64,000 nt of DNA from Kaistella carnis (GCF_003860585.1 NZ_CP034159.1:1798001-1862000), one strand, 5' to 3'; numbered from the stretch's first letter, positions 34,899-44,469 are shown. Made by a program: numbers and translations. The notes: generated by a model not told the origin, from the sequence alone.

Positions 34899-35894
34899 TT
34901 ATTTATCAGCGTCTAATTTATATTTAGCAACGTCGAAACCGAAGTTAAGACCTTTTGCATGCACTAATTCTTCTAATTCTGTTAAAGATTTTTTACCGAA
35001 ATTTCTGAATTTCATCAAATCAGACTTGGTGTAAGAAACCAGTTCTCCTAAAGTTTCAACTTCAGCAGCTTTCAAGCAGTTTAGTGCTCTTACCGACAGA
35101 TCCATATCTACTAATTTCGATTTAAGGAGTTGTCTTGTATGTAAAGTTTCTTCGTCGTACTGAATGGATGCTTTTACGGCTTCAGTTTCCAAAGTAATTC
35201 TCTCATCGGAGAACAACATGAAATGATAAATTAATATCTTAGACGCCTCAGTTAAAGCATTTTGAGGACTGATGGAACCATCAGTTTCAATATCCAAAAC
35301 GAGTTTTTCGTAGTCTGTTTTTTGCTCGACACGATAGTTTTCAACACTGTACTGTACTTTCTTGATTGGAGTAAAGATTGAATCAATCGCAATAGTTCCG
35401 ATAGGAGCATTCGCTGATTTATTCTGATCTGAAGGAACATACCCTCTTCCTTTTTCAATATTAAACGTGATTTCAAATTTCACGTCTTTGTTGGTCGAAC
35501 AGATCACCAAGTCAGGGTTCAAAACTTCGAATTCCTGCATTGATTTTCCTAAATCGCCAGCTGTTACCGTATTTTGTCCAGAAACTTTAGCTGTTACTAC
35601 TTCTGCGGTTGCAGTTTCGTTTTTAGCTCTTAGTCTTAATTGTTTTAGGTTCAGAATGATTTCTGTAACATCTTCAATTACCCCTGGAATAGTTGAAAAT
35701 TCGTGCTCTACGCCTTCTATTTTGATAGATGAAATAGCATATCCTTCAAGAGAAGAAAGTAAAACTCTCCTCAAAGCATTACCGATCGTAAGTCCAAATC
35801 CTGACTCTAATGGTCTAAATTCAAATTGCCCTTTGAATTCATCAGAGTTAAGAAGTATTACTTTATCGGGTTTAATAAATGTTAAAATTGCCAT
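34899..35894 (-). CDS. rpoA: RNA polymerase alpha subunit
   Basis: The alpha dimer starts RNA polymerase assembly and its C-terminal domain touches UP elements and activators. The 331-aa protein has the dimerising N-terminal domain ([23 protein letters not shown] at about residues 31-53, [12 protein letters not shown]) and the helix-hairpin-helix C-terminal domain ([25 protein letters not shown] ... [14 protein letters not shown]). Placed between rpsD and rplQ as in most bacteria. Confidence 0.97.
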   Translation of the reverse strand: MAILTFIKPDKVILLNSDEFKGQFEFRPLESGFGLTIGNALRRVLLSSLEGYAISSIKIEGVEHEFSTIPGVIEDVTEIILNLKQLRLRAKNETATAEVVTAKVSGQNTVTAGDLGKSMQEFEVLNPDLVICSTNKDVKFEITFNIEKGRGYVPSDQNKSANAPIGTIAIDSIFTPIKKVQYSVENYRVEQKTDYEKLVLDIETDGSISPQNALTEASKILIYHFMLFSDERITLETEAVKASIQYDEETLHTRQLLKSKLVDMDLSVRALNCLKAAEVETLGELVSYTKSDLMKFRNFGKKSLTELEELVHAKGLNFGFDVAKYKLDADK

Positions 35895-35927
35895 ATAATT
35901 AGGTTGAGCAAAAATTTGAAAAAATTA

Positions 35928-36536
35928 TTATTTAGAGTAAAGTTCGACGATCAGCTGTTCTTTCAGATCTTCCGGGATTTGAATTCTCTCCGGTGCAGAA
36001 ACGAAAGTACCTGTTTTAGTTTCGTCGTTGAATTGTAACCACTCATAGTTTGTTCTGTAAGCCAATGAATCAGCAATTACATCCAGAGATTTAGATTTCT
36101 CTCTAACTGCAACTACGTCACCTGGTTTCAAAGAATATGAAGCGATGTTTACCAATTCTCCATTTACTGTAATGTGTCTGTGAGAAACCAATTGTCTTGC
36201 TCCAGCTCTGGTTTTTGCAAACCCAAATCTGTACACTACATTGTCTAATCTTGATTCACATAACTGTAAAAGAACTTCCCCTGTTACGCCTCTTGCTCTT
36301 ACCGCTTTTTCGTATAGGTTAGCAAATTGTTTTTCTAAAATACCATAAGTATATTTAGCTTTCTGCTTTTCCATTAACTGAACAGCATACTCGGATTTCT
36401 TTGCGTTTCTTCTTTTATTAGGACCATGTTGTCCTGGTGGTTGGTTTTTTCTTTTCTCGAAGCTTTTGTCATCTCCGTAGATTGCTGCAGCAAATTTACG
36501 CGCAATCTTAGTTTTAGGACCAATATATCTTGCCAT
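35928..36536 (-). CDS. rpsD: 30S ribosomal protein uS4
   Basis: uS4 is a primary 16S rRNA binder at the 30S five-way junction and shapes decoding accuracy. The 202-aa protein has the S4 RNA-binding motif in [34 protein letters not shown] (given here by its ends: [15 protein letters not shown] near 100, HITVNG near 135). The N-terminus [15 protein letters not shown] is typical, with no zinc-binding Cys cluster. In E. coli uS4 represses the alpha operon; no such site was identified here. An 89-nt AT-rich gap parts it from rpsK. Confidence 0.97.
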   Translation of the reverse strand: MARYIGPKTKIARKFAAAIYGDDKSFEKRKNQPPGQHGPNKRRNAKKSEYAVQLMEKQKAKYTYGILEKQFANLYEKAVRARGVTGEVLLQLCESRLDNVVYRFGFAKTRAGARQLVSHRHITVNGELVNIASYSLKPGDVVAVREKSKSLDVIADSLAYRTNYEWLQFNDETKTGTFVSAPERIQIPEDLKEQLIVELYSK

Positions 36537-36625
36537 ATTGTTTTAAGGATTATAGATTAAAAATTTTAGATAACATATATAATATTACTATTATAAATAA
36601 AATCTAACATTTAAAATTCTAAGTG

Positions 36626-37015
36626 TTATACTCTTCTTCTTTTTGGTGGTCTACATCCGTTGTGTGGCATTGGAGTCACATCAACGATTTCACTTACTTC
36701 AATTCCTGAATTGTGGATGGTTCTGATGGCAGATTCTCTACCAGCACCAGGACCTTTCACGTAAACCTTTACTCTGCGTAATCCAGCATCATGTGCTACT
36801 GTAGAGCAATTTTCTGCAGCCATTTGCGCTGCAAAAGGAGTATTCTTTTTAGAACCTCTGAAACCCATCTTTCCGGCTGATGCCCAAGAGATCACTTCAC
36901 CACTTTTATTTGTTAAAGAAATGATGATATTGTTGAAAGTCGCCTGGATGTGTGCTTCTCCAATTGCTTCAACTTTAACTTTTCTTTTCTTAACTGCTTT
37001 CGTCTGTTTTGCCAT
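36626..37015 (-). CDS. rpsK: 30S ribosomal protein uS11
   Basis: uS11 forms the platform of the 30S subunit next to the E site. The 129-aa protein shows the family core [19 protein letters not shown] [19 protein letters not shown] and [13 protein letters not shown], and ends with [15 protein letters not shown], the standard C-terminus. Follows rpsM by 12 nt. Confidence 0.97.
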   Translation of the reverse strand: MAKQTKAVKKRKVKVEAIGEAHIQATFNNIIISLTNKSGEVISWASAGKMGFRGSKKNTPFAAQMAAENCSTVAHDAGLRRVKVYVKGPGAGRESAIRTIHNSGIEVSEIVDVTPMPHNGCRPPKRRRV

Positions 37016-37027
37016 AATTCTTACCGA

Positions 37028-37405
37028 TTATTTACTTGCTTTTTTCTTGTTAGCAACAGTTTTTCGTTTTCCTTTTCGGGTTCTAGAATTGTTTTTAGTT
37101 CTTTGGCCTCTTAAAGGTAATCCCAGTCTGTGACGTATTCCTCGTTGGCAACCAATATCCATCAATCGCTTGATGTTTGTTTGGGTTTCAGAACGTAATT
37201 CACCTTCCACTTTGATGTTTTCAGTGATATAATTTCTGATCAATGCCAATTCATCGTCATTCCATTCGTTGACTTTCTTGTCTTCGCTGATTCCGGCTGC
37301 TTTTAGGATTTGAGAAGAAGTACTTCTCCCAACGCCATAAATATAAGTTAAGCCGATAACGCCTCTTTTGTTCTTTGGTAAATCAATACCTGAAATTCTC
37401 GCCAT
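37028..37405 (-). CDS. rpsM: 30S ribosomal protein uS13
   Basis: uS13 lies at the head of the 30S and makes bridges to the large subunit; its tail reaches the P-site tRNA. The 125-aa protein has [14 protein letters not shown], a helix-two-turn-helix region, and the basic end with [20 protein letters not shown]. Follows rpmJ by 9 nt. Confidence 0.97.
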   Translation of the reverse strand: MARISGIDLPKNKRGVIGLTYIYGVGRSTSSQILKAAGISEDKKVNEWNDDELALIRNYITENIKVEGELRSETQTNIKRLMDIGCQRGIRHRLGLPLRGQRTKNNSRTRKGKRKTVANKKKASK

Positions 37406-37414
37406 AATTTAATT

Positions 37415-37531
37415 TTAACCTTGTCTTTGTTTAAATTTTGGGTTCTTCTTGTTAATTACAAACAGAACGCCTTTTCTGCGAACAATTTTGCAATCAGCAC
37501 TTCTTTTTTTGATAGATGCTCTAACTTTCAT
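37415..37531 (-). CDS. rpmJ: 50S ribosomal protein bL36, zinc-free form
   Basis: A 38-aa basic protein (117 nt) read directly from the sequence: starts [19 protein letters not shown] and ends NPKFKQRQG. bL36 binds 23S rRNA near the base of the L7/L12 stalk. The usual zinc set C-x2-C-x12-C-x4-H is gone: Ser11 replaces the first Cys, only C14 is kept, and Asn27 and Phe32/Phe33 region residues replace the other ligands. This is the C-minus form that needs no zinc. It sits between infA and rpsM in the standard order, after a 140-nt gap from infA. Confidence 0.93.
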   Translation of the reverse strand: MKVRASIKKRSADCKIVRRKGVLFVINKKNPKFKQRQG

Positions 37532-37671
37532 TTTGTTTCTTTTCTTTTTTAATTTTCCAACGGTTAAATGAGATCTTACGGAATCATTCCCATTTTGTTT
37601 AAATTTTAAACTCTTGTAAAATCCTGCGATTTTGAAAGTTTCCTTTTATAGTAATTCAAATTGCTCTGAAA

Positions 37672-37887
37672 TTAATATCTGAATGTAATTCTTCCCTTTG
37701 ACAAGTCATAGGGAGAAAGTTCTAATTTTACCTTATCTCCGGGTAAAAGTTTAATGTAGTGCATTCGCATTTTACCAGAAATGTGGGCGATAAGAATATG
37801 CCCATTTTCTAGTTCAACACGGAACTGAGCGTTCGAAAGTGCTTCCGTAATAACGCCGTCTTGTTCAATATGTTTTTGTTTTGCCAT
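37672..37887 (-). CDS. infA: Translation initiation factor IF-1
   Basis: IF-1 blocks the A site during initiation. The 71-aa protein is one OB fold with the family sequence [39 protein letters not shown] and the closing KGRITFRY. It starts 8 nt after the secY stop. A 140-nt gap follows before rpmJ. Confidence 0.97.
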   Translation of the reverse strand: MAKQKHIEQDGVITEALSNAQFRVELENGHILIAHISGKMRMHYIKLLPGDKVKLELSPYDLSKGRITFRY

Positions 37888-37895
37888 TTATCTAA

Positions 37896-39278
37896 TTACA
37901 GGTTGTTGTTTGTTCTGGATAATTTAGACTGCATCAATCCATCATAATGATGATTCAACAAATACGTATTGATCTGCTGTACAGTATCTAAGATTACTCC
38001 GACCATAATTAAAAGTGAAGTACCCCCAAAAAACAGGGCAAACCTATCGGTTTGAACAAACGCTCCATACACAATTGCTGGAAGGATTGCAAAGATAGCT
38101 AAAAAGATAGAACCTGGCAAAGTTATTTTTGACAAAATATCATCCAGATAATCAGAGGTTTCTTTACCGGGTCTTACCTTCGGAATTAGCCCGCCATTTC
38201 TCTTTAGATCATCCGCCATTTGATTGACCGGAATTGTAATTGCAGTATAGAAGAAGGAGAAAATAATAATCAAAATTGCAAACAATACATTGTATTGCCA
38301 ACTGAATACATTTTTAAATCCTGCCAGGAAGGTGTTGGATTCGTCAACTTTTGTTAATAATCCAGGTACAAACATTAATGCCTGTGCAAAGATGATCGGC
38401 ATTACTCCAGAAGCATTAACTTTTAGAGGAATCCATTGTCTCGCTCCCTGCATTAAATTTCTGTTTACACCACCTCTAGCCTGTGCTCTACTTACATACT
38501 GAATTGGAATTTTCCGTACCGCGACCGAAAGAACGATTGCAAGTAATACCACCAACATCCAGAATAAAACTTCAATCAGAATCATAATGGTACCAAAACC
38601 ACCTTTCCCTGTTTGAGTCGCTACTTCTTGAATGAAAGCTCCCGGAAAATCGGCAAGAATTCCTACCATAATCAAGATAGAGATCCCGTTTCCGATTCCT
38701 TTATCTGTAATTTTCTCTCCTAACCACATGGCAAATACGGAACCTGCAACCAAAATCACGATACTTGGCAACCAAAACATAATGGAATCCGGATGCACAT
38801 AGTAAGCAGAAGCAAACTGAGCATGCGGCAAGAACATTTGTGTGATTGAAGTAAGGTAAGAAGGTGCCTGCACCAAACAAACTGCAATAGTTAGCCATCT
38901 TGTAATTTGGTTCAAGGTATTTCTACCACTTTCCCCATCTTTCTGCAATTTCTGTAAGTATGGAATTGCCATACCCATTAACTGCACAATAATGGAAGCA
39001 GAAATATAAGGCATAATACCGAGTGCCATGATCGACGCTCTGGAGAATGCCCCTCCTGTAAACGAAGAAAGCAACCCAAGAAGTCCTGCTCCTTGTTTGT
39101 TGCCTCCTTGGTTTTTATAATTATCCAAAAGATTCCCTACCTCTGCCATGTTAATGGCCGGTAGAGAAATATAAGATGCGAATCTATACACGAGGACGAT
39201 ACCGAGAGTAAAAAGTATTTTATCTCTCAATTCCTTAAGACTCCAAATGTTTTTTAGTGTTTGTATAAATTCTTTCAT
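37896..39278 (-). CDS. secY: Protein translocase subunit SecY
   Basis: The channel of the Sec translocase in the inner membrane, working with SecE, SecG and SecA. The 460-aa protein has ten predicted membrane helices, the plug and pore region (IMPYISASIIVQLMG), the cytoplasmic loop with the conserved RKIPIQYVSRAQARGG and the motif ADDLKRNGGLIPKVRPG. It lies between rplO and infA as in other bacteria. Confidence 0.97.
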   Translation of the reverse strand: MKEFIQTLKNIWSLKELRDKILFTLGIVLVYRFASYISLPAINMAEVGNLLDNYKNQGGNKQGAGLLGLLSSFTGGAFSRASIMALGIMPYISASIIVQLMGMAIPYLQKLQKDGESGRNTLNQITRWLTIAVCLVQAPSYLTSITQMFLPHAQFASAYYVHPDSIMFWLPSIVILVAGSVFAMWLGEKITDKGIGNGISILIMVGILADFPGAFIQEVATQTGKGGFGTIMILIEVLFWMLVVLLAIVLSVAVRKIPIQYVSRAQARGGVNRNLMQGARQWIPLKVNASGVMPIIFAQALMFVPGLLTKVDESNTFLAGFKNVFSWQYNVLFAILIIIFSFFYTAITIPVNQMADDLKRNGGLIPKVRPGKETSDYLDDILSKITLPGSIFLAIFAILPAIVYGAFVQTDRFALFFGGTSLLIMVGVILDTVQQINTYLLNHHYDGLMQSKLSRTNNNL

Positions 39279-39286
39279 TATTATAA

Positions 39287-39733
39287 TTATAGAGTAATTG
39301 CTTTTCCTCCTGCTTTAGAAATTGCTTCCTCTGCAGATTTAGTAAATTTGTGCGCAGAGACTGAAATACCAGCTTTCAATTCTCCTCTACCCATAATTTT
39401 CACGATTTCGCTTTTCTTAGCCAGACCGTTTGCTACCAATACTTCTTGTGTAATTTCAGTGATATTTTGAGTATCAGCTAATAATTGAAGCGTATCGATG
39501 TTAATTCCTCTATACTCTTTTCTGTTGATATTGTTAAAACCGAATTTCGGTAATCTTCTTTGCAAAGGCATTTGACCCCCTTCGAAACCAATTTTTTGAG
39601 AGTAACCAGCTCTTGCCTGCTGGCCATTGTGACCTTTCCCAGCTGTACCACCTTTACCACTACCTTGTCCTCTACCGATTCTTTTTGTACTGTGTGTAGA
39701 ACCTGCTGCAGGTCTAATATTATTTAAATTCAT
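39287..39733 (-). CDS. rplO: 50S ribosomal protein uL15
   Basis: uL15 is a late-assembly 23S rRNA binder with a long basic N-terminal arm. The 148-aa protein shows that arm as GSTHSTKRIGRGQGSGKGGT and GHNGQQARAGYSQKIGFEGG, followed by the globular domain with MPLQRRLPKFGF. It precedes secY by 8 nt, with a 73-nt gap behind rpmD that holds a hairpin. Confidence 0.97.
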   Translation of the reverse strand: MNLNNIRPAAGSTHSTKRIGRGQGSGKGGTAGKGHNGQQARAGYSQKIGFEGGQMPLQRRLPKFGFNNINRKEYRGINIDTLQLLADTQNITEITQEVLVANGLAKKSEIVKIMGRGELKAGISVSAHKFTKSAEEAISKAGGKAITL

Positions 39734-39760
39734 TATTATTTAGATTTGAGATTTTAAGAT

Positions 39761-39796
39761 AAGAGACAAGAGACTGTTGAAAGTCTCTTTTCTCTT
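39761..39796. repeat. 15-bp inverted repeat inside the spc operon (rpmD-rplO gap)
   Basis: AAGAGACAAGAGACT (39761-39775) and AGTCTCTTTTCTCTT (39782-39796) pair at 14 of 15 positions around a 6-nt loop. No T-run follows on the minus strand, so it is not a normal terminator; it may be an attenuator, a processing site or a stability hairpin. Confidence 0.6.
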
Positions 39797-39806
39797 GACT
39801 TGACTT

Positions 39807-39983
39807 CTATTTTACAACTTCTACAAGGTGGCTGATTGCCGACACCATTCCTAAAATCGCAGGAGTATCATCGTGCTCAACAACTTGGTGAAGTTTTTTT
39901 AATCCTAATGCTTCTAGCGTTCTCTTTTGGGTTTTTGTTCTACCAATAGCGCTTTTTACTTGTTTTACTTGAATTTTTGCCAT
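39807..39983 (-). CDS. rpmD: 50S ribosomal protein uL30
   Basis: A 58-aa protein read directly from the sequence, starting MAKIQVKQVKSAIGR and ending SHLVEVVK. The central LEALGLKKLHQVVEHDDTP segment is the uL30 signature. It binds 23S rRNA near uL15's neighbourhood in the large subunit. Starts 9 nt after rpsE, in the standard rpsE-rpmD-rplO order. Confidence 0.96.
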   Translation of the reverse strand: MAKIQVKQVKSAIGRTKTQKRTLEALGLKKLHQVVEHDDTPAILGMVSAISHLVEVVK

Positions 39984-39992
39984 TGTATTAAA

Positions 39993-40514
39993 TTAACCGT
40001 TAAACACTTTATCTAATGAAATACCTCTCATTTTTGCAATTTCTTCAGGTCTTCTGATATCCAATAATGCTTTGAAAGTAGCTTTCACAACGTTATGTGG
40101 GTTAGATGAACCTTTTGATTTTGAAAGAATATCTTTAATACCAGCAGCTTCAATTACCATACGAACTGTACCACCAGCGATTACACCGGTACCGTGAGTT
40201 GCAGGTCTCAAGAAGATATCTGCACCACCGTAACGAGCTGAAGTTTGGTGAGGAATGGTATGATTTACTACAGGAACTTTTACTAAATTTTTCTTTGCAT
40301 CTTCTACTGCTTTTGCAATAGCTGAGGCAACTTCTTTAGATTTTCCTAAACCAAAACCAACGGTTCCAGCTTCGTCTCCTACAACCACGATTGCAGAAAA
40401 TCCGAAAGCTCTACCCCCTTTGGTAACTTTGGTTACTCTGTTTACTGAAACGAGACGATCTTTAAGTTCTAATCCTCCCGGTTTTACTTTTTCTATATTA
40501 TCTAGTCCTAACAT
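39993..40514 (-). CDS. rpsE: 30S ribosomal protein uS5
   Basis: uS5 lines the mRNA entry channel and affects decoding fidelity. The 173-aa protein has the double-stranded RNA-binding-like N-terminal domain ([22 protein letters not shown], with the loop where spectinomycin-resistance changes arise) and the C-terminal [18 protein letters not shown] block. The loop looks wild type. Confidence 0.97.
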   Translation of the reverse strand: MLGLDNIEKVKPGGLELKDRLVSVNRVTKVTKGGRAFGFSAIVVVGDEAGTVGFGLGKSKEVASAIAKAVEDAKKNLVKVPVVNHTIPHQTSARYGGADIFLRPATHGTGVIAGGTVRMVIEAAGIKDILSKSKGSSNPHNVVKATFKALLDIRRPEEIAKMRGISLDKVFNG

Positions 40515-40532
40515 ATTTCCGAAATTTAATGA

Positions 40533-40880
40533 TTAGAATTTTAGTCCGCCTTCTCTCGCACCGTCAGCTAGAGCTTTCACTCTACCATGATATACGAATC
40601 CGTTTCTGTCGAACACTATACTTTCAATACCTGCAGCTTTAGCTTTTTCAGCGATTGCTTTACCAACTTCTGCAGACATTTCTGTTTTATTTCCTTTAGC
40701 TTTCAACGCTCTTGAAGAAGCTGAAGCTAATGTTTTACCTTCTTTATCGTCGATCAATTGCGCGTAAATTTCTTTATTGCTTTTGTAAACTGATAATCTT
40801 GGTAATTCAGCAGAGCCAGAGATTTTCCCTCTTACTCTTCTTTTAATTCTATTTCTTTTTTGTACTTTGCTTAGTGCCAT
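40533..40880 (-). CDS. rplR: 50S ribosomal protein uL18
   Basis: uL18 binds 5S rRNA in the central protuberance. The 115-aa protein has the basic N-terminal arm ([12 protein letters not shown]), the [17 protein letters not shown] strand and the end [19 protein letters not shown]. Follows rplF by 17 nt. Confidence 0.97.
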   Translation of the reverse strand: MALSKVQKRNRIKRRVRGKISGSAELPRLSVYKSNKEIYAQLIDDKEGKTLASASSRALKAKGNKTEMSAEVGKAIAEKAKAAGIESIVFDRNGFVYHGRVKALADGAREGGLKF

Positions 40881-40897
40881 GTTCTTAAGTTTTAAAA

Positions 40898-41443
40898 TTA
40901 AGCAGATTTACCAGCTTTACGTCTTACAATTTCTCCAACGAATCTAACACCTTTTCCTTTATACGGCTCTGGTTTTCTGAAAGATCTGATCTTTGCAGCA
41001 ACCATTCCCAATAATTGTTTATCAAATGATGTTAAAGTAATGATCGGGTTTTTACCTTTTTCAGATAAAGTTTCTACCACCACTTCTTTTGGAAGATCCA
41101 TAACGATACCGTGTGAGAATCCAAGGGCTAAGTCTAATCTGTTTCCTTGATTAGATGCTCTGTATCCTACTCCTACTAATTCTAGTTTTTTGGTCCACCC
41201 TTCGGCAGTTCCTTGAACCATATTGTTGATCAACGCTCTGTAAAGACCGTGTAATGCTTTGTGTGATTTTGACTCAGAAGCGCGGTCTAAAGTTAGAATC
41301 CCGTCTTCTTGTTTTAGAGTGATTCCTTCACCTAACTGCTGTGTAAGTTCTCCTTTCGGTCCTTTCACAGTTACCAGTCCGTCTTTCTCCGTTACGGTAA
41401 CATTAGCGGGAATTTCTATAATTGATTTACCAATTCTTGACAT
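40898..41443 (-). CDS. rplF: 50S ribosomal protein uL6
   Basis: uL6 sits near the factor-binding site of the 50S. The 181-aa protein has the duplicated uL6 fold, opening [17 protein letters not shown] and closing with the signature [22 protein letters not shown]. Follows rpsH by 17 nt. Confidence 0.97.
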   Translation of the reverse strand: MSRIGKSIIEIPANVTVTEKDGLVTVKGPKGELTQQLGEGITLKQEDGILTLDRASESKSHKALHGLYRALINNMVQGTAEGWTKKLELVGVGYRASNQGNRLDLALGFSHGIVMDLPKEVVVETLSEKGKNPIITLTSFDKQLLGMVAAKIRSFRKPEPYKGKGVRFVGEIVRRKAGKSA

Positions 41444-41460
41444 TTTCCTTTGATTATTTA

Positions 41461-41859
41461 TTAATAAACATAGCAGATTACTTCTCCACCAACTTTTTCT
41501 TGTCTGGCTTTTTTATCAGTCATAACTCCTCGTGAAGTTGAGATAATAGCCACTCCCAAACCGTTTAATACTCTTGGCAGCTCACCTGTTCCTTTGTATT
41601 GTCTTAAACCTGGTCTTGAAGCTCTTTGAATGCTCTTGATTGCAGGTTTGTTGGTTTGTTTGTCGTACTTTAAAGCGATTTTGATATTTCCCTGAACAGC
41701 GTTTTCTTCGAACTTGTAGTTCAAAATGAAACCCTGGTCAAACAAAATTTTTGTAATCTCCTTTTTAATTTTCGATGCAGGAATATCCACCACTTTGTGG
41801 CCTGCGCTTTGTGCGTTCCTTACTCTGGTTAGGAAATCTGAAATTGGATCTGTTACCAT
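41461..41859 (-). CDS. rpsH: 30S ribosomal protein uS8
   Basis: uS8 binds helix 21 of 16S rRNA, and in E. coli represses the spc operon. The 132-aa protein opens with DPISDFLTRVRNAQ and closes with GVMTDKKARQEKVGGEVICYVY. It lies 127 nt behind rpsN, an unusually long gap that holds an inverted repeat; whether that is a uS8 target is not known. Confidence 0.97.
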   Translation of the reverse strand: MVTDPISDFLTRVRNAQSAGHKVVDIPASKIKKEITKILFDQGFILNYKFEENAVQGNIKIALKYDKQTNKPAIKSIQRASRPGLRQYKGTGELPRVLNGLGVAIISTSRGVMTDKKARQEKVGGEVICYVY

Positions 41860-41906
41860 TTTTCTATTTTAATTATTGGTTTGTGATAGTTAGTTTTAAA
41901 AGGTGG

Positions 41907-41954
41907 TAGGCTTTAGGTTACAGTTAAAAACTATGAACTATAACCTACAACCTA
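41907..41954. repeat. 19-nt imperfect inverted repeat in the rpsN-rpsH gap
   Basis: TAGGCTTTAGGTTACAGTT (41907-41925) pairs with AACTATAACCTACAACCTA (41936-41954) at 16 of 19 positions around a 10-nt loop. Within each arm a (T)AGGTT-type unit recurs. It could fold in the polycistronic mRNA. Confidence 0.55.
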
Positions 41955-41986
41955 ATAACTTTACTATCTCGATTGTTCTAAATTTG

Positions 41987-42256
41987 TTACCAACTTGCTT
42001 TTTTCACTCCCGGGATCAGACCTTTGTTGGCCATTTCTCTGAAAGTTACTCTAGAAAGACCGAATGTTCTCATGTAACCTCTAGGTCTTCCTGTTAATTT
42101 ACATCTGTTGTGTAGTCTTACAGGTGAAGCGTCTTTCGGCAATTTCTGTAATGCTTCGTAATCTCCGGCTTCTTTCAAAGCTTTTCTTTTCTCTGCATAT
42201 TTTGCTACCGTAGCTTCTCTTTTGCGCTCACGCGCTTTCATTGATTCTTTAGCCAT
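41987..42256 (-). CDS. rpsN: 30S ribosomal protein uS14, zinc-free form
   Basis: uS14 lies in the 30S head near helix 31-43. The 89-aa protein is the longer C-minus type: it has one Cys ([21 protein letters not shown] gives the core) and lacks the two CxxC pairs of the zinc form (about 61 aa). It ends VKKASW, the standard C-terminus. Follows rplE by 3 nt. Confidence 0.97.
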   Translation of the reverse strand: MAKESMKARERKREATVAKYAEKRKALKEAGDYEALQKLPKDASPVRLHNRCKLTGRPRGYMRTFGLSRVTFREMANKGLIPGVKKASW

Positions 42257-42259
42257 CTT

Positions 42260-42811
42260 TTAGTTCTTTTTGAAAGGTAAACCGAAGTGAGTTAATAATG
42301 ATTTCGCTTCTTTGTCTGTTTTCGCAGAAGTTACGAAAGTAATGTCCATCCCTTGGATTTTCTTTACTTTATCGATTAAGATTTCCGGGAAAATAATTTG
42401 CTCGGTGATCCCCAAGTTATAGTTTCCTCTTCCGTCGAAACCATCAGCTTTGATACCGTTAAAATCACGGATTCGTGGTAAAGCTGAAGATGCTAAACGG
42501 TCTAAGAACTCATACATTTGATTTGATCTCAAAGTAACTCTAGCTCCTACTGGCATTCCTTTTCTTAATTTAAAAGCCGCTTCATCTTTCTTAGAAAGAG
42601 TTCCTACTGCTTTTTGTCCGGTGATTGCGGTAAGTTCTTCGATTGCATAGTCAACAATTTTCTTGTCAGCTGTTGCAGCACCCAAACCTTGCGAAACAAC
42701 GATTTTCAATAATTTAGGAACCTGCATAACAGATTTGTACCCAAATTCTTCCATCATTGCAGGAACAATTTTCTCTTTATATTGTTGTTTTGGTCTTGCT
42801 ATATATTCCAT
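42260..42811 (-). CDS. rplE: 50S ribosomal protein uL5
   Basis: uL5 binds 5S rRNA and contacts the P-site tRNA and the 30S head. The 183-aa protein shows the family sequence [25 protein letters not shown] core ([14 protein letters not shown]) and the segment [21 protein letters not shown]. Follows rplX by 11 nt. Confidence 0.97.
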   Translation of the reverse strand: MEYIARPKQQYKEKIVPAMMEEFGYKSVMQVPKLLKIVVSQGLGAATADKKIVDYAIEELTAITGQKAVGTLSKKDEAAFKLRKGMPVGARVTLRSNQMYEFLDRLASSALPRIRDFNGIKADGFDGRGNYNLGITEQIIFPEILIDKVKKIQGMDITFVTSAKTDKEAKSLLTHFGLPFKKN

Positions 42812-42822
42812 CGTCTTTTATA

Positions 42823-43149
42823 TTATAAAGTTTCACCGGTTGTTTTAGCAACTCTTACTTTTTTATCACCTTCTACTTTACTTCCTGTTTTGGTTGCTTT
42901 ACCGTTTTTGTCGATAAGCATAACATTTGAAATGTGTATAGATGCTTCTTTTTCTACAATTCCGCCTTGTGGATTTCCTGCAGATGGTTTGGTATGTTTT
43001 TTAACAATATTCAAACCTGCAACAATTACTCTTGCGTCTTTGCCTTCTTTTCTGATCACTTCAATAACTTCACCAGTTTTACCTTTAATTGCTTTCTTTC
43101 CGGTAGTGATGATTACGTTATCTCCTCTTTTGATTTTTAACTTTGTCAT
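42823..43149 (-). CDS. rplX: 50S ribosomal protein uL24
   Basis: uL24 starts 50S assembly and lies at the tunnel exit. The 108-aa protein has the KOW motif (KRGDNVIITTGKKAIKGKTG) and the GLNIVKKHTKPSAGNPQGGI loop. Follows rplN by 18 nt. Confidence 0.97.
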   Translation of the reverse strand: MTKLKIKRGDNVIITTGKKAIKGKTGEVIEVIRKEGKDARVIVAGLNIVKKHTKPSAGNPQGGIVEKEASIHISNVMLIDKNGKATKTGSKVEGDKKVRVAKTTGETL

Positions 43150-43167
43150 TTTTTGTAAATTTTAAAA

Positions 43168-43536
43168 TTAAAGTACTTCAGGAGCTAATGAAATGACTTT
43201 CATATATTCTTTGTCTCTTAGTTCACGTGCAACAGGACCAAAAACACGGGTTCCTCTCATTTCGCCGGCAGCGTTAAGAAGCACACAAGCATTGTCATCG
43301 AATTTGATGTATGATCCATCTTTTCTTCTAACTGCTTTTTTGGTTCTTACGACTACTGCTTTAGATACGGTTCCTTTTTTTGCGTTTCCTTGTGGTGTAG
43401 AATCTTTGATAGTTACTACGATCTTATCACCAACTGAAGCATATCTTCTTCTGGTTCCTCCCAGAACTCTGATCACCAGTACTTCTTTCGCACCTGTGTT
43501 ATCAGCAACTTTTAATCTTGATTCGGTTTGTAACAT
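43168..43536 (-). CDS. rplN: 50S ribosomal protein uL14
   Basis: uL14 forms inter-subunit bridges and binds the silencing factor RsfS. The 122-aa protein opens [18 protein letters not shown] and has [11 protein letters not shown] and the closing SLAPEVL of the family. Its ATG overlaps the rpsQ stop by 1 nt. Confidence 0.97.
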   Translation of the reverse strand: MLQTESRLKVADNTGAKEVLVIRVLGGTRRRYASVGDKIVVTIKDSTPQGNAKKGTVSKAVVVRTKKAVRRKDGSYIKFDDNACVLLNAAGEMRGTRVFGPVARELRDKEYMKVISLAPEVL

Positions 43537-43790
43537 TACTTAGCTTTTTCAATGATTCGTACTAATCTCCATCTCTTACTTTTACTCAAAGGTCTTGTTT
43601 CAGTAATTAATACTGTATCGCCTTCTGTACACTCGTTGTTCTCGTCATGAGCGGTATATTTTTTCGTTTTTAGAACGAATTTACCGTACATTGGGTGTTT
43701 TACTCTCGTAGTTTCACTTACAACAATGGTCTTTTCCATTTTATTGCTGGAAACAATTCCGATTCTTTCTTTTCTTAAATTTCTATCCAT
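43536..43790 (-). CDS. rpsQ: 30S ribosomal protein uS17
   Basis: uS17 is a primary 16S rRNA binder of the 30S body. The 84-aa OB-fold protein has [38 protein letters not shown] and [16 protein letters not shown]. Overlaps rplN by 1 nt and follows rpmC by 14 nt. Confidence 0.97.
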   Translation of the reverse strand: MDRNLRKERIGIVSSNKMEKTIVVSETTRVKHPMYGKFVLKTKKYTAHDENNECTEGDTVLITETRPLSKSKRWRLVRIIEKAK

Positions 43791-43804
43791 GATAAAATGA
43801 AATT

Positions 43805-43993
43805 CTATTGTTGTTTAAGTGTTAATTCAGTTTCCAGACGTGCGATTGTTCTTCTCATGTCTCTGATTTGAATAGGATTTTCAATTGGGCTTACGCTGTG
43901 CGATAATTTCAATTTGTTGAAATCTGCTTTAGTTTCAGCTAATTTTGCTTGAAGATCTCCTGCGCTTAGATTTTTGATGTCAGCTTTTTTCAT
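43805..43993 (-). CDS. rpmC: 50S ribosomal protein uL29
   Basis: uL29 sits at the tunnel exit and offers a site for signal recognition particle and trigger factor. The 62-aa two-helix protein has the marks [21 protein letters not shown] and the family [19 protein letters not shown]. Follows rplP by 11 nt. Confidence 0.96.
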   Translation of the reverse strand: MKKADIKNLSAGDLQAKLAETKADFNKLKLSHSVSPIENPIQIRDMRRTIARLETELTLKQQ

Positions 43994-44004
43994 AATAATT
44001 CAGA

Positions 44005-44430
44005 TTATTGAGGTTGAACAAAATCATTCGCCACTACAAATCTTGTAGTTACCGGAAGCTTCTGAGCAGCAAGACGCAATGCTTCTTTTGCCACATCGTA
44101 AGGAACACCTCCAACTTCGAACATAATTTTACCAGGTTTCACTACAGATACCCAATATTCTACAGCACCTTTTCCTTTCCCCATCCTTACTTCGGCTGGT
44201 TTTTTAGTAATTGGTTTATCTGGGAATATTTTGATCCATAACTGACCCTCCCTTTTCATATATCTTGTCGCAGCAATACGCGCGGCTTCAATTTGTCTTG
44301 CAGTAATCCAAGCACCTTCATTGGCTTTGATACCGAAAGTTCCGTAAGCGAGTTGACTGCCTCTTTGAGCAATCCCCTTCATTTTCATCTTGTGAACTTT
44401 ACGGAATTTGGTTCTTTTTGGTTGTAACAT
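44005..44430 (-). CDS. rplP: 50S ribosomal protein uL16
   Basis: uL16 organises the A-site tRNA region of the 50S. The 141-aa protein opens [19 protein letters not shown] and has the core [32 protein letters not shown] and [14 protein letters not shown]. An Arg at the family position hydroxylated by RoxA (ycfD) in E. coli cannot be aligned safely by eye. An 83-nt gap with tandem ATTTTAG units lies between it and rpsC. Confidence 0.97.
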   Translation of the reverse strand: MLQPKRTKFRKVHKMKMKGIAQRGSQLAYGTFGIKANEGAWITARQIEAARIAATRYMKREGQLWIKIFPDKPITKKPAEVRMGKGKGAVEYWVSVVKPGKIMFEVGGVPYDVAKEALRLAAQKLPVTTRFVVANDFVQPQ

Positions 44431-44441
44431 AATTTCTAGGA

Positions 44442-44469
44442 ATTTTAGATTTTAGATTTTAGATTTTAA
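44442..44469. repeat. Short tandem repeat (ATTTTAG x4) in the rpsC-rplP gap
   Basis: Three ATTTTAG units and a fourth ATTTTAA in a row. Copy number could vary by slippage. It lies in the 83-nt intra-operon gap and encodes nothing. Confidence 0.7.
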
